From positions 1,386,066 to 1,450,065 of the forward strand of contig DS022282.1 in the NCBI GenBank assembly GCA_000153745.1: a DNA stretch of 64,000 nucleotides, given 5' to 3'. The stretch is from Rhodobacterales bacterium HTCC2255 (GTDB taxonomy: Bacteria > Pseudomonadota > Alphaproteobacteria > Rhodobacterales > Rhodobacteraceae). Both the position numbers and the translations under genes were made by a program. Each line of letters opens with the position of its first letter. The first letter of the stretch is position 1. Positions 27,148-36,768 of this stretch are shown one piece after another. The notes beneath the pieces were generated by a model that worked only from the letters and a program-made list of their open reading frames with translations, searched no databases and was not told the DNA's origin.

Positions 27148-27842
27148 TAAGAATTTTGATTAAAGTAACTATCTTTCAAATATATCAGTTTTCATTGAAG
27201 CATATATGGAGCCTTTTTGGTGTTATATTACTGTTGCCTATATGCTTTGTAATTATTTTTAATTTTTATAACCCAAGTAAAAGTTTTTATATAAATAGTG
27301 AAATTAAGCGTCTTGGCAAAATTGAACAAGAATGGGTTGATATTGAGAAACTTCCAAAAGTGGTTTCTCGCTCAGCTGTTGCAGCAGAAGACGCAAATTT
27401 TTGCATTCATCATGGGTTCGATATTGATGCAATTTTTGCAGTTATTAGATCTGGTGCAAATAGGGGCGCTTCTACTATTAGCCAGCAGGTAGCAAAAAAT
27501 GTTTTTCTTTGGCATGGACGTAATTATTTAAGAAAAGGTTTAGAGGTTGGGTTTACAGTTTTAATTGAATTGATATGGAGTAAAAAACGTATTTTAGAAG
27601 TTTATCTCAATGTAGCAGAATTTGACGAAGGTGTTTTTGGTGTAAGTGCGGCCGCACAAAATTATTTTAAGATTGATATAAAGAATATTACTTCATTACA
27701 GGCTGCAAGACTCATGGCGATTTTGCCTAACCCTAAGAATAGATCAGCAAACAAGCCAAGTAATTTTGTTCGTAAAAAAACTAAGGGAATTATGTCTGGT
27801 GCAGAAACTATTTTGAAGGATGGAAGAGCATCTTGCTTTTAA
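27141..27842 (+). CDS. mtgA: Monofunctional biosynthetic peptidoglycan transglycosylase MtgA
   Basis: Glycosyltransferase family 51 enzyme that polymerises glycan strands from lipid II at the inner membrane. The protein (233 aa) has one N-terminal membrane helix (about residues 23-41). The catalytic motif is AVAAEDANFCIHHGFD with the general-base glutamate E83, followed by GASTISQQVAKN (109-120). No transpeptidase domain is attached. The ATG at 27141 lies inside a strong dyad and lacks a clear Shine-Dalgarno; TTG at 27156 in the same frame is an alternative start that would leave the dyad upstream. Followed 61 bp later by a GST gene. Confidence 0.93.
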   Translation: MKVRILIKVTIFQIYQFSLKHIWSLFGVILLLPICFVIIFNFYNPSKSFYINSEIKRLGKIEQEWVDIEKLPKVVSRSAVAAEDANFCIHHGFDIDAIFAVIRSGANRGASTISQQVAKNVFLWHGRNYLRKGLEVGFTVLIELIWSKKRILEVYLNVAEFDEGVFGVSAAAQNYFKIDIKNITSLQAARLMAILPNPKNRSANKPSNFVRKKTKGIMSGAETILKDGRASCF

Positions 27843-27903
27843 GGCGGTTGCAGTTTTAATTTATTCTTGGCACTAAGTATTTAATTATTTAAAAGTGAAT
27901 ATA

Positions 27904-28572
27904 ATGATGCATCGTTTATACCATTACCCTTTATCACCGTTCTCACGAAAAGTTCGTTTAGTTCTTGCAGAAAAAAAAATTGAAGTAGAATTAATAGAAG
28001 AGCGGTACTGGGAGCCAAGCCCAGAGTTTTTAAGATTAAATCCTGCTGGGCGTGTACCTATCTTAAGAATAAACAATTATACATTTTGTGAAAGTAATTC
28101 TATTTGTGAATATCTTGAGGAAAAATATCCAGACTATCCATTAATGCCAAATAATGTTGAAGAAAGAGCTGAAGTAAGAAGGATTGTTAATTGGTTTGAT
28201 GATTCATTCTATAAGGAGGTAACCTTGAATTTATTGGGTGAACGTATAATGAAAAAAATTAAAGGAACTGGTTACCCAGACAGTAAAAATGTCAAAGAAG
28301 GTGCAAAACGAATTAAATTTCACTTAGATTATATTGCTGATTTATTAGATAATAGACGTTGGCTTGCTGGGAATACAATGAGTATGGCAGATTTTTCAGC
28401 AGCAGCACAAATTTCATGTATAGATTATATTTCTGATGTTGATTGGAATAGATCTTCAGCTGTTAAAGATTGGTATGCAAAAATAAAATGCAGACCTGCA
28501 TTTAGAAGTTTATTGGCGGACCAAATTTCTGGCTTCCCTCAACCGCAACATTATTCGGATCTTGATTTTTGA
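27904..28572 (+). CDS. Glutathione S-transferase family protein
   Basis: Soluble protein (222 aa) with the thioredoxin-like N-terminal GST domain ([20 protein letters not shown], then [11 protein letters not shown] and the ES of [11 protein letters not shown]) and an all-helical C-terminal domain. The SPFSRKVR segment resembles serine/cysteine-type GSTs active in stress or maleylacetoacetate-like chemistry; the substrate is not readable. Start chosen at ATG 27904 over the upstream GTG 27895; neither has a strong ribosome-binding site. Its stop overlaps the queG start (TTGA), suggesting co-translation of the GST-queG-epimerase trio. Confidence 0.87.
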   Translation: MMHRLYHYPLSPFSRKVRLVLAEKKIEVELIEERYWEPSPEFLRLNPAGRVPILRINNYTFCESNSICEYLEEKYPDYPLMPNNVEERAEVRRIVNWFDDSFYKEVTLNLLGERIMKKIKGTGYPDSKNVKEGAKRIKFHLDYIADLLDNRRWLAGNTMSMADFSAAAQISCIDYISDVDWNRSSAVKDWYAKIKCRPAFRSLLADQISGFPQPQHYSDLDF

Positions 28573-29618
28573 ATGAAAACTTAAAAAATTTATTATTAGA
28601 GCAATCTCACGAGATTGGGTTCTCTATGGTGCGCATATGTGCACCTTCAGATATCCCAAGTGCAGCCTCTAAATTAGATAGTTTTTTAAAAAAAAACCAC
28701 CATGGCAGTATGAACTGGATGGCGGAGCGAATTGAATGGAGAGGTAATCCTGCTTCCCTTTGGCCCGATGCTAAATCTATTATAATGTTAGCAGATAACT
28801 ATTCACCAAATCACGACCCATTGCATATTTTAGCTCATAGAAATCTCGGTGCAATATCAGTATATGCTCAAAATAAAGATTATCATGAAGTAGTTAAAAA
28901 AAAGCTTAAAAAACTTGGTCGGTGGTTGATTCAGCAAGAGAATAGTACCCAAATTAAAGTTTTTGTTGATACAGCTCCAGTTATGGAAAAACCACTAGGT
29001 GCTGCTGCGGGCTTGGGATGGCAAGGTAAACATACTAATTTAGTTTCACGTGATCTAGGCAGTTGGTTTTTTTTGGGTGCAATTTTTACAACTTTGGAAT
29101 TACCAAAAGATACTGGTGAAGAAGATCATTGTGGCTCTTGTAGTGCATGTTTAGATATATGCCCAACGTCTGCATTTCCAGCGCCATATGAATTAGATGC
29201 TAGAAAGTGCATATCATATTTAACAATTGAACATGCAGGTCCTGTAGAATTAAGTTTAAGAGACCAGCTGGGAAATCGGATTTATGGTTGTGATGATTGT
29301 CTAGCAGTGTGCCCGTGGAATAAATTTGCCAAAGAAGCCAATGAAATTGGATATCATGCGAGAACAGAATTAAAAGCGCCCAAATTATCAGAATTAGTTA
29401 CTTTGGATGATAATTCATTTCGAAAATTATTTTCAAAAAGCCCAATTAAAAGAATTGGTAGGAACCGTTTTGTTAGAAATGTACTATATGCAATTGGCAA
29501 TTCTGGTAATGTGGAATTAATAGATAGCGCCAAAAAATTACAACTTGATTTAGATCCTGTTGTCAAAGATGCAGCTGATTGGGCAATTGCAAAACTCAAA
29601 GGATCTACAAATGGATAA
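28569..29618 (+). CDS. queG: Epoxyqueuosine reductase QueG
   Basis: Cobalamin-dependent, iron-sulfur enzyme that reduces epoxyqueuosine to queuosine in the wobble position of tRNAs, the last step of queuosine synthesis. The 349-residue protein has the catalytic-region [13 protein letters not shown] (D134), the cluster motif [11 protein letters not shown] (C188, C191, C194, then C198), the second cluster [10 protein letters not shown] (C241, C244, C248) and a C-terminal HEAT-like tail. The start is TTG 28569 overlapping the GST stop; an ATG at 28573 is out of frame. Other queuosine genes are not in this window. Confidence 0.95.
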   Translation: MNENLKNLLLEQSHEIGFSMVRICAPSDIPSAASKLDSFLKKNHHGSMNWMAERIEWRGNPASLWPDAKSIIMLADNYSPNHDPLHILAHRNLGAISVYAQNKDYHEVVKKKLKKLGRWLIQQENSTQIKVFVDTAPVMEKPLGAAAGLGWQGKHTNLVSRDLGSWFFLGAIFTTLELPKDTGEEDHCGSCSACLDICPTSAFPAPYELDARKCISYLTIEHAGPVELSLRDQLGNRIYGCDDCLAVCPWNKFAKEANEIGYHARTELKAPKLSELVTLDDNSFRKLFSKSPIKRIGRNRFVRNVLYAIGNSGNVELIDSAKKLQLDLDPVVKDAADWAIAKLKGSTNG

Positions 29619-30444
29619 AGTTTTGTTAAGTATAGGCCATGGATTTTCAGCTTCTGTATTGGGTGCGCATTTAATTAAAGATGGTTGGACTGTTTACGGA
29701 ACTACTCGTAGTGTAGAAAAAGCTAAAAAATTGAATAATGATGGTGTAAATTCAATAATTTGGCCTGGTACTAATCTTACGCCATATATTCAAAAAGCCA
29801 CACATATACTCACATCTGTCTCACCTAATAGTCAAGGCGACCCTGTGCTCGATCAATATAATGAGGTATTTTCAAAAAATACTTTTGATTGGGTTGGGTA
29901 TCTTTCAACAACGGGTGTTTATGGAAATCATAATGGGGGTTGGGTTGATGAAAATTCACCACTAAAGCCAACCACAACAAGAGGACAATTAAGGGAAGAG
30001 GCTGAATTTGCTTGGTCTAAATTAAACGTAAATTTACATATATTTAGATTGGCTGGTATATACGGACCCGGTCGCGGGCCCTTTTCCAAAGTTCGAAATG
30101 GTACTGCTCGACGTATTATTAAAGAAGGGCAATTATTTAGTAGAATTCACGTTGATGATATTGCTCAAGTGCTATTGGCTTCTATAAGATATCCAAGGCA
30201 AGGAGCTATTTATAATGTATGTGATGACACTCCAGCTCCACCAGAAGATGTAATTGCTTATGCTGCTGAATTATTAGGTATGCCAATCCCTCTTGCTGTA
30301 GATTACAATGAAGCAGATATGACACCTATGGCACGTAGTTTTTATGCTGAAAATAAAAGAGTAAGAAATGATCTCATTAAAGAAGAACTAGGTATAGAAT
30401 TAAAGTTCCCAGATTATAAGACAGGGCTTCAATCTCTTTTATAA
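29611..30444 (+). CDS. SDR-family epimerase-like protein (YeeZ-like)
   Basis: NAD(P)-dependent epimerase/dehydratase-like protein (277 aa). The N-terminal nucleotide-binding stretch is degenerate ([17 protein letters not shown]), as in the YeeZ/YbjS-like group. [16 protein letters not shown] marks the usual active-site strand, and [15 protein letters not shown] is a typical C-terminal motif. ATG 29611 overlaps the queG stop by 8 nt and has GGAT at a 6-nt spacing, so this start is preferred to one 51 nt upstream. The reaction is unknown; its pairing with queG is common in Rhodobacterales by recollection, but a role in queuosine synthesis is not established. Confidence 0.85.
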   Translation: MDKVLLSIGHGFSASVLGAHLIKDGWTVYGTTRSVEKAKKLNNDGVNSIIWPGTNLTPYIQKATHILTSVSPNSQGDPVLDQYNEVFSKNTFDWVGYLSTTGVYGNHNGGWVDENSPLKPTTTRGQLREEAEFAWSKLNVNLHIFRLAGIYGPGRGPFSKVRNGTARRIIKEGQLFSRIHVDDIAQVLLASIRYPRQGAIYNVCDDTPAPPEDVIAYAAELLGMPIPLAVDYNEADMTPMARSFYAENKRVRNDLIKEELGIELKFPDYKTGLQSLL

Positions 30445-30448
30445 AATT

Positions 30449-31087
30449 TTAAATAAATAAAACTTGAGTGCCTACTTTTGTTAGGTCAAATAGTTCTGCA
30501 ATTTGCGCATTATACAATCCAATACATCCGTTTGAAGATCTGCGACCAATTTTACGATTATCATGTGTTCCGTGAATTCTATAATATGTCCATGACAAAT
30601 ACAAAGCATGAGATCCCAATGGATTACCTGGTCCAGGGCCAATGTAAGATGGCCAATCTGGATTGCTTTTTAACATTGAAGGTGTAGGTCTCCAATCTGG
30701 TCCAACACGCTTCCCTGTAATTGAGGTTCTTCCAAGCCGAGTTAGATCGTCAGAAGATGGTACAGCAACAGGATAAAGTTTATAAATATCTTGTTTTTCA
30801 GACCAAAAATGTAAAGCTCTACTTTGTGTATCAACTAAAATTACACCATTCTTTGTATTTGAAAAGTAATTTTTCCAGTTGCTGCGTCCCCTGAACGCTG
30901 AAGCATTTCGTCTCACAGAATTTGCCTCACCAGAAAGCCGAGAACTTTGATCTTGGCGTGTATCAAAACCTAACGCTGGATTGTTTAAATCTGGATTCCA
31001 GCCTTCTTGCGCAATGGATCTTGAACCAACAGCTAAAGAGCTCATAGCAGTTGCAGTAAACGCTCTGCGTGTAAAATATTTCGACAT
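30449..31087 (-). CDS. L,D-transpeptidase (YkuD/ErfK family), Tat-type signal
   Basis: Periplasmic cysteine transpeptidase (212 aa) that forms 3-3 peptidoglycan cross-links or attaches proteins to the wall. The N terminus has a twin-arginine-like signal (YFTRRAFTATAMSSLAVGS). The YkuD catalytic segment has H172 (YRIHGTHDNRKIG) and C188 in RRSSNGCIGL. The residue before the NGC is Ser rather than the more usual His of SHGC, a known variation. It is divergent from the CAP lipoprotein gene and is one of three L,D-transpeptidases in the window. Confidence 0.9.
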   Translation of the reverse strand: MSKYFTRRAFTATAMSSLAVGSRSIAQEGWNPDLNNPALGFDTRQDQSSRLSGEANSVRRNASAFRGRSNWKNYFSNTKNGVILVDTQSRALHFWSEKQDIYKLYPVAVPSSDDLTRLGRTSITGKRVGPDWRPTPSMLKSNPDWPSYIGPGPGNPLGSHALYLSWTYYRIHGTHDNRKIGRRSSNGCIGLYNAQIAELFDLTKVGTQVLFI

Positions 31088-31247
31088 TACATTATTTCCA
31101 GTATACTATTATCATAATATTTATTTACTAATAGATGAAAAATTTGATGTTATCAAATTTAAATTTAGGTAAAAATGCTGATGATAAATAAAGATAAGAT
31201 TTGAATTAATAGCAAATAATTTTATTAAATATGACTGGAGAAAATAT

Positions 31248-31748
31248 ATGTGGAAAGTATTAGCCACTACTGCATTGCTTATAACTTTAACTGCGTGTGA
31301 AACACCTTCAGTAAAGAATAGGCCTGGTGATGGAACTGTTATTATTCAAATGGGACGTATTGGTGCAGATAAAGTTCAATATAGGCATTTAGACTCAGTC
31401 AATGCAGTGCGACAAGCACGTGGTTTGTCAAATTTGAGCCTAGATGCTTCTTTAATCCGCGCAGCTAAATCACACGCATCTGACATGTCAGCACAAAATA
31501 GACCATGGCATTTTGGGTCAGATGGTTCATCCCCTTTGGATAGATTAGAAAATTATGGATATAGTGGACAATTTATTGGTGAAAATGTTTCAGAAACATT
31601 TGAAGATGATTTTAATACATTAGATGTATGGATGAATATACCTTTATCTGCATCTATCATATTAGATCCAAAAGCTACTAAAATGGGCATTGCATGGCAC
31701 CAAGATTCAAATGGTAAGATTTGGTGGGTCCAATTAATAGGAAGTTGA
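31248..31748 (+). CDS. CAP-domain (SCP/PR1-like) lipoprotein
   Basis: Secreted lipoprotein of 166 residues. The signal peptide ends in the lipobox LTAC with C17 as the lipidation site. The rest is a CAP domain: VNAVRQARGLSNLSLDASLIRAA matches the family's first helix, HASDMSAQ and HFGSDGSSPLDR carry the cavity histidines (HASDM and WHFG), and GENVSETF is the next conserved block. Bacterial CAP lipoproteins are often cell-envelope associated; their biochemical function is mostly unknown. Lies between two oppositely oriented L,D-transpeptidase genes, ending 3 bp from the second. ATG 31248 is preceded by GGAGA. Confidence 0.88.
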   Translation: MWKVLATTALLITLTACETPSVKNRPGDGTVIIQMGRIGADKVQYRHLDSVNAVRQARGLSNLSLDASLIRAAKSHASDMSAQNRPWHFGSDGSSPLDRLENYGYSGQFIGENVSETFEDDFNTLDVWMNIPLSASIILDPKATKMGIAWHQDSNGKIWWVQLIGS

Positions 31749-31751
31749 ATT

Positions 31752-32261
31752 TTACGGATTAATTAAGATTGGCGTGCCTGCTTTAACCATTGAGTAAATT
31801 ACTTTCATGTTTTTATCAGAAACTGAAATACACCCAGCAGTCCAATCTCTTTTTCCAAATTCACCCTTATACCTTGGTCCACCATGGATAAAAATATCTC
31901 CACCAGGATCTATATCCAAACTTTTTGCATATTTCTTATCTTCTGTATTTGGATAACTAATTCCTAGGCTTAAAAAATATTTACTATTATAATTTTTACG
32001 GTCTATGAAGTATAAGCCTTCTGGTGTTCGACCATCACCTTGTTTTGACTTATGACTTTTTGGATTAAATCCTAAACCTACTTTAAATTTTCTTATAATT
32101 TTATCGTTATGAAATAAAAATAATTTTCTTTGAGATTTATTAACAACAATTTTAGTAATTTTTGGGCCATTATAATTTGGTATGCTTTTATAAACTGTAG
32201 AACTGTTGAAACACCCAGAAAAAATAAAAGCCATAAACAATAAAATATTAAATAACTTCAC
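31752..32261 (-). CDS. L,D-transpeptidase family lipoprotein
   Basis: YkuD-domain protein (169 aa) with a lipoprotein signal (FIFSGC, C17). The catalytic H126 lies in FIHGGPRY and C144 in WTAGCISVSD, preceded by the typical GDGRTPEGLYFID segment. I chose the GTG at 32261 because it directly follows the rlmN stop (1 nt gap), has AAGGG upstream and yields a proper lipoprotein signal. A start 63 bp upstream, inside rlmN, would bury the signal. Expected to remodel peptidoglycan cross-links at the periplasmic face. Likely translated from the rlmN transcript. Confidence 0.88.
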   Translation of the reverse strand: MKLFNILLFMAFIFSGCFNSSTVYKSIPNYNGPKITKIVVNKSQRKLFLFHNDKIIRKFKVGLGFNPKSHKSKQGDGRTPEGLYFIDRKNYNSKYFLSLGISYPNTEDKKYAKSLDIDPGGDIFIHGGPRYKGEFGKRDWTAGCISVSDKNMKVIYSMVKAGTPILINP

Positions 32262-32262
32262 A

Positions 32263-33435
32263 TTATTGCCCTTTAATTTCTTCGGCCATTTGCTTGGCTG
32301 ATTTACGTACTCTTTGGGTTTCACTTTTTAATTGCCCACATGCTGCCATTATGTCTTCACCTCGAGGTCGACGAATTGGACTTGCGTATCCAGCTTTGTT
32401 AACAATATCGCCAAAAGCTTCAATACGATTCCAATCTGATCGTTCATATCCAGAACCAGGCCACGGGTTAAAAGGAATTAAGTTTATTTTGGCAGGTATA
32501 CCAGAGATCAAATCAACTAGGCGTCTTGCATCTTCGTCTGAATCATTAATATTTTTTAGCATAACATATTCAAAAGTAATTCGTTCTGAATTAGAAAGTT
32601 TTGGATAGTTTCGACAAGCTTCTAATAATTCAGCTATTTTATGCTTTCTATTTATAGGGACGAGTACATCTCTAACTTCATCAGTTGTTGCATGAAATGA
32701 TATTGCTAACATGCATCCAATTTCAGAACCTGTTCGTATAATTTCGGGTACAACACCAGATGTGGACAATGTAATTCTACGTCTTGATAAGGCTATTCCC
32801 TCATTATCCATAGCGATCAACATCGCATCACGTACGTTATCTGTGTTGTAAAGAGGCTCACCCATACCCATTAATACAATATTAGATACATTTCGCTTTT
32901 GGCCAGCATCTTTGCCCCATTCATCTAAGTCATCGCGGGCGATTAAAATTTGCCCAACTATTTCTGCTGGAGTTAAGTTTCTAACTAATTTTTGTGTTCC
33001 AGTATGACAAAAAGTGCATGTGAGTGTGCACCCTATTTGGCTTGAAATGCAAAGTGTACCTCTATCTTTTTCCGGAATATATACTGCTTCAACTTCATGC
33101 CCTCCTGTAACGCGCAATAAGTATTTGCGGGTTCCATCTTTAGAGATTTGACGTGTGACAATTTCAGGTCGAGTAATTGCAAAATTTTGAACAAGCAAAT
33201 TTCGAAAATCTTTTGATAAGTTAGTCATTTCCTCAAAGTTTTGAGCACCTTTTACATATAACCACTGCCATATTTGAGCGGTTCTCATTTTTATTTGTTT
33301 GGCGGGCGTGCCAATCTCATTTAATGCATTTGCTAATGCTTTTCTCTGCAGTCCAATAATATTTGGTAATATATTATCGTCCAATTGTCTTGGAATTGTA
33401 ATTACATCAGGCGTAATTGGAGTTTTGCTTGTCAT
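32263..33435 (-). CDS. rlmN: 23S rRNA (adenine2503-C2)-methyltransferase RlmN
   Basis: Radical-SAM dual-specificity methylase that adds a C2 methyl group to A2503 of 23S rRNA and A37 of some tRNAs. The 390-residue protein has the radical-SAM cluster motif CTLTCTFC (C136, C140, C143), the conserved [10 protein letters not shown] segment, and the catalytic C366 near the C terminus (MAACGQLK). Length fits the family, with an N-terminal accessory domain. Followed immediately by the L,D-transpeptidase lipoprotein gene and preceded by an IalB gene 66 bp upstream. Confidence 0.96.
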   Translation of the reverse strand: MTSKTPITPDVITIPRQLDDNILPNIIGLQRKALANALNEIGTPAKQIKMRTAQIWQWLYVKGAQNFEEMTNLSKDFRNLLVQNFAITRPEIVTRQISKDGTRKYLLRVTGGHEVEAVYIPEKDRGTLCISSQIGCTLTCTFCHTGTQKLVRNLTPAEIVGQILIARDDLDEWGKDAGQKRNVSNIVLMGMGEPLYNTDNVRDAMLIAMDNEGIALSRRRITLSTSGVVPEIIRTGSEIGCMLAISFHATTDEVRDVLVPINRKHKIAELLEACRNYPKLSNSERITFEYVMLKNINDSDEDARRLVDLISGIPAKINLIPFNPWPGSGYERSDWNRIEAFGDIVNKAGYASPIRRPRGEDIMAACGQLKSETQRVRKSAKQMAEEIKGQ

Positions 33436-33501
33436 GAAAAGCTTCCTTACTTCTTGTGGTGCTTCTAGAGTTTTTTTTAGAAGATAAGAAGGGGTTAATA
33501 G

Positions 33502-34020
33502 TTAAACGCCACAACGCTTTTTGGCATCTTTTAAAGCAGCGGTAAAACCTCGAAGAGAAAAGGTATCTTTAGTTTTAGTACCACGAGTACTTTCTGCACT
33601 AATAATTGCAGTTGAACCACGTGTCATTGATACTCTAATCTTAGTATCAATATCCGAATTTGCAGGCCATGCGAAGCCACCTTCTGGAATTAAATCGTAT
33701 TCTGCAGCTCCAATTTTGAGCTTTACCATTTGATTTGGCTTAAATGGATAACCTCCACCAAAAGACACTTCACCGAAAATATTTTTTTCAGGTAAATAGG
33801 TGATGAATAGTACGATATCACCACGAGTTACGTTCATAGCAGGTTTACCACCGCGCGTATTTTCTACTTTCATTGCCGTAGAAGCTAACCAACATAATTT
33901 TGGATCATCTGAAGAATAAACACCCCAATCCTGAAAGGATGCAACGGGTTTTTGTGCAGAAGCTATAGACCCAAAAATTATACTTAATGTTATTGATAAT
34001 GCTAATATGAATTTATTCAT
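33502..34020 (-). CDS. Invasion-associated locus B (IalB) family periplasmic protein
   Basis: Secreted protein (172 aa from ATG 34020) with an N-terminal signal peptide (about 23 residues, ending IASAQ). A single IalB-type domain follows: FQDWGVYSSDDPKLCWLAS, FGGGYPF, FTAALKDAKKRCGV with two cysteines that may pair. The family is named from Bartonella, but in free-living Rhodobacterales it is ubiquitous and its role is unclear; it should not be read as a virulence factor. The GTG at 34044 would add eight residues and hide the signal start. Upstream of rlmN on the same strand. Confidence 0.88.
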   Translation of the reverse strand: MNKFILALSITLSIIFGSIASAQKPVASFQDWGVYSSDDPKLCWLASTAMKVENTRGGKPAMNVTRGDIVLFITYLPEKNIFGEVSFGGGYPFKPNQMVKLKIGAAEYDLIPEGGFAWPANSDIDTKIRVSMTRGSTAIISAESTRGTKTKDTFSLRGFTAALKDAKKRCGV

Positions 34021-34161
34021 GGGCTTGGCCAAACTCTCAATCACTTTTTAAAAATTAACTTTTTACATGTTGCTGATATTGTTATAGCAAAAATAAACCT
34101 CGATTCCAGCCCTCAATATATACTAAGCTAAATTTAACAAAAATAATTAATTAGGGTGAAA

Positions 34162-35136
34162 ATGTCTGAAGTTTTAGTTGAGATGTGGCGCGGTTCTTTT
34201 TTAGAATGTCAACATCGCGGACATGCAGTAATAGTAAATTCGCGTGGAGATATTTTAGAATCTTGGGGAAACCCATCTAAAGAAATATTGCCAAGGTCAG
34301 CATGCAAAATTTTACAAGCTGTACCATTGGTTGAGTCAGGCGCAGCGGATGCTTATGGATTAAATTTAGAGCACTTAGCTTTATCTTGCGCATCTCATCA
34401 AGGCGACTCTTTACACACTCAAGCAGTTTCTAAATGGCTAGCTAGTCTAGATTTGTCTGAAAAAGACTTACGTTGTGGCACACATTGGCCTTTAGGTAAG
34501 GAAACAACAAATGAAATGGTACGATTAGGTAAAGAGCCTTGCCAAATTCATAATAATTGCTCTGGAAAACATTCAGGTTTTTTAACGTTAAATAAATTTT
34601 TAAAGGGAGATGCTGAATATATTGATATCAACCATCCTGTGCAAAAAAGTATTTTATCTGTATTTGAAGAAATGACGGATGAAACCTCATCAGGATATGG
34701 AATAGATGGTTGTTCAGCGCCAAATCATGCTACCAGTTTAAAGGGTCTAGCTACAGCCATGGCTAAAATGGGCGTTGGTGAACGAGGCCCAGCATCATTA
34801 AGGCTTGTTGAGGCAATGGCAAAGTATCCATTATTAGTTGCTGGTGAAGGTCGAGCTTGCTCTGAATTAATGAGTGTGATTGGTGGGCGTGTAGTATTAA
34901 AAACTGGTGCTGAGGGTGTTTATACTGCAATTTTACCAAAACAAGGTTTAGGCATTGCTTTAAAGATTGAGGATGGAGCAACTAGGGGATCTGAATGTGC
35001 AATTGCAGCACTTTTGGTTCGTTTAGGACTTTGTGACGTAAAAAATCCAATGATTCAAAAACGCATGTTTTCAAAATTAAAAAATGCAGCGGGTATAGAA
35101 GTTGGTACTATTCGCCCAGCAAATTGCTTGATGTAA
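34162..35136 (+). CDS. L-asparaginase, Rhizobium etli AnsA type (class 3)
   Basis: Hydrolyses asparagine to aspartate and ammonia. This family is unrelated to E. coli AnsA/AnsB and resembles serine beta-lactamase-fold enzymes. In the 324-residue protein the SxxK pair S46/K49 (PRSACK), the zinc-site residues C133 and K136 (CSGKHSG) and C184 (DGCSAPNHA) match the known active-site set of R. etli asparaginase. AGG lies 6 nt before ATG 34162, making this better than the GTG two codons upstream. Single gene, upstream of the leuCD leader. It could supply ammonia to GltBD or aspartate to Asd. Confidence 0.88.
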   Translation: MSEVLVEMWRGSFLECQHRGHAVIVNSRGDILESWGNPSKEILPRSACKILQAVPLVESGAADAYGLNLEHLALSCASHQGDSLHTQAVSKWLASLDLSEKDLRCGTHWPLGKETTNEMVRLGKEPCQIHNNCSGKHSGFLTLNKFLKGDAEYIDINHPVQKSILSVFEEMTDETSSGYGIDGCSAPNHATSLKGLATAMAKMGVGERGPASLRLVEAMAKYPLLVAGEGRACSELMSVIGGRVVLKTGAEGVYTAILPKQGLGIALKIEDGATRGSECAIAALLVRLGLCDVKNPMIQKRMFSKLKNAAGIEVGTIRPANCLM

Positions 35137-35212
35137 ACTTCAATTTAGAATTAAGTTTTTGATTCTAAACCAGGTGCTTGAAGATCACTTCCCAAAGGAG
35201 TAATGAAGCGAT

Positions 35213-35299
35213 ATGAATCAAATTATTAACATAGATGATAAAAAAAGACTGCCTTGGCGGTTCCATGGCAGATTTTTGTCTTTGTTAGGCAATATTTAA
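35213..35299 (+). CDS. possible 28-residue leader peptide upstream of leuC
   Basis: ATG 35213 opens a short frame ending at TAA 35297, with AAGGAG 12 nt upstream (35195-35200). An alternative ATG at 35203 in another frame gives a 7-residue peptide. The product is basic in the middle (KKRLPWRFHGR) and ends FLSLLGNI, so three of its four codons at 22-25 are Leu. A terminator-like hairpin lies inside the frame. This arrangement suggests a leader for the leucine operon, but Leu codons are few for a classical attenuator. It may instead be a small stand-alone protein or chance. Confidence 0.4.
   Translation: MNQIINIDDKKRLPWRFHGRFLSLLGNI
35249..35277 (+). terminator. terminator-like hairpin in the leuC leader
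   Basis: Arms CTGCCTTGG (35249-35257) and CCATGGCAG (35263-35271) form a 9-bp stem with one mismatch and a 5-nt loop. They are followed at once by ATTTTT. It resembles an intrinsic terminator placed 75 bp before the leuC start and may attenuate leuCD transcription. Its overlap with the small frame at 35213 means translation could melt it. Confidence 0.5.
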
Positions 35300-35352
35300 G
35301 CGCTGTTCTATTTATAAATTAAACACACAATATTCTAGCGGAGGAGGCATTT

Positions 35353-36768
35353 ATGTCCGCACCTAAAACACTTTATGATAAAATTTGGGACGCACACGTA
35401 GCCCATGAAGCTGATGATGGCACTTGTCTTTTATATATTGATCGTCACTTAGTTCACGAGGTAACATCCCCTCAAGCTTTTGAAGGTTTAAGAATGGCGG
35501 GCAGAAATGTTCGTGCACCTAATAAAACTATTGCAGTACCTGATCACAATGTTCCAACAACTGAAGACCGAGTTAAAGGTATTGATAATGAAGAAAGCCG
35601 TATTCAGGTAGACGCACTTGATGCGAATGCAAAAGAGTTTGGTATTCATTATTATCCTGTGAGTGATGTTAGGCAGGGAATTGTACACATTGTTGGGCCT
35701 GAGCAAGGTTGGACACTTCCAGGTATGACAGTTGTTTGTGGTGATAGCCACACGGCTACACATGGCGCTTTTGGTTCACTTGCACATGGGATTGGCACTT
35801 CAGAAGTTGAGCATGTCTTGGCAACACAAACATTGATTCAAAAGAAATCAAAAAATATGAAGGTAGAAATAACTGGCGCTTTACGCCCAGGTGTAACTGC
35901 AAAAGATATTACTATGAATGTCATCGGAAAAACTGGAACAGCGGGTGGTACTGGTTATGTAATAGAATATTGTGGCCAAGCCATAGAAGATCTTTCTATG
36001 GAAGGCAGAATGACGGTATGCAATATGGCTATTGAGGGTGGAGCTCGGGCAGGGTTAATTGCTCCAGACCAGAAAACATTTGATTACTGTTATGGACGAC
36101 CAAATGCTCCAAAAGGTTCAGATTGGGATTTGGCATTATCAAATTGGAAAGAACTATATACCGATGAAAATGCATATTTTGATCTAACAATCACAATAAA
36201 GGGTGAAGACATAGCTCCTTCAGTGACTTGGGGCACTTCTCCGGAGGATGTTTTACCAATAGATGCTGTTGTTCCATCTCCTGATGATTTCAAGGGTGGT
36301 AAAGTTGACGCTGTAAAGAGAGCTTTAGATTATATGGGTTTAGAGCCTGGTCAGAAATTGTCGGATGTAGAAATTGATACAGTATTTATAGGATCATGTA
36401 CCAATGGTCGAATTGAAGATCTGCGTGCAGCGGCTGAAATTCTAAAGGGACAAAAAATTAAAGATGGAATGAGAGCAATGGTTGTGCCTGGATCAGGGTT
36501 GGTTCGTGCACAAGCAGAAGAAGAAGGTTTAGCACAAATTTTTATAGATGCTGGATTTGAATGGCGTATGGCTGGATGTTCTATGTGTTTAGCAATGAAC
36601 CCAGATCAATTGGCACCAGAAGAACGTTGTGCAGCTACGTCAAATAGAAACTTTGAAGGGCGACAAGGACGAGGTGGCCGAACACACCTACTCTCTCCAG
36701 CGATGGCAGCAGCAGCAGCGGTAACTGGTAAGTTAACAGATATCAGAACTTTTGTGGGAGTGGCGTGA
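35353..36768 (+). CDS. leuC: 3-isopropylmalate dehydratase large subunit LeuC
   Basis: Aconitase-family subunit that isomerises 2-isopropylmalate to 3-isopropylmalate in leucine synthesis. The 471-residue protein has the three [4Fe-4S] ligands C349 (GSCTNGR), C409 and C412 (GCSMCLAMN). The substrate-binding block [12 protein letters not shown] and the C-terminal [16 protein letters not shown] signature are also present. An excellent GGAGGAGG site precedes ATG 35353. The stop TGA overlaps the leuD ATG by one base. The leader region upstream has features of attenuation. Confidence 0.97.
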   Translation: MSAPKTLYDKIWDAHVAHEADDGTCLLYIDRHLVHEVTSPQAFEGLRMAGRNVRAPNKTIAVPDHNVPTTEDRVKGIDNEESRIQVDALDANAKEFGIHYYPVSDVRQGIVHIVGPEQGWTLPGMTVVCGDSHTATHGAFGSLAHGIGTSEVEHVLATQTLIQKKSKNMKVEITGALRPGVTAKDITMNVIGKTGTAGGTGYVIEYCGQAIEDLSMEGRMTVCNMAIEGGARAGLIAPDQKTFDYCYGRPNAPKGSDWDLALSNWKELYTDENAYFDLTITIKGEDIAPSVTWGTSPEDVLPIDAVVPSPDDFKGGKVDAVKRALDYMGLEPGQKLSDVEIDTVFIGSCTNGRIEDLRAAAEILKGQKIKDGMRAMVVPGSGLVRAQAEEEGLAQIFIDAGFEWRMAGCSMCLAMNPDQLAPEERCAATSNRNFEGRQGRGGRTHLLSPAMAAAAAVTGKLTDIRTFVGVA

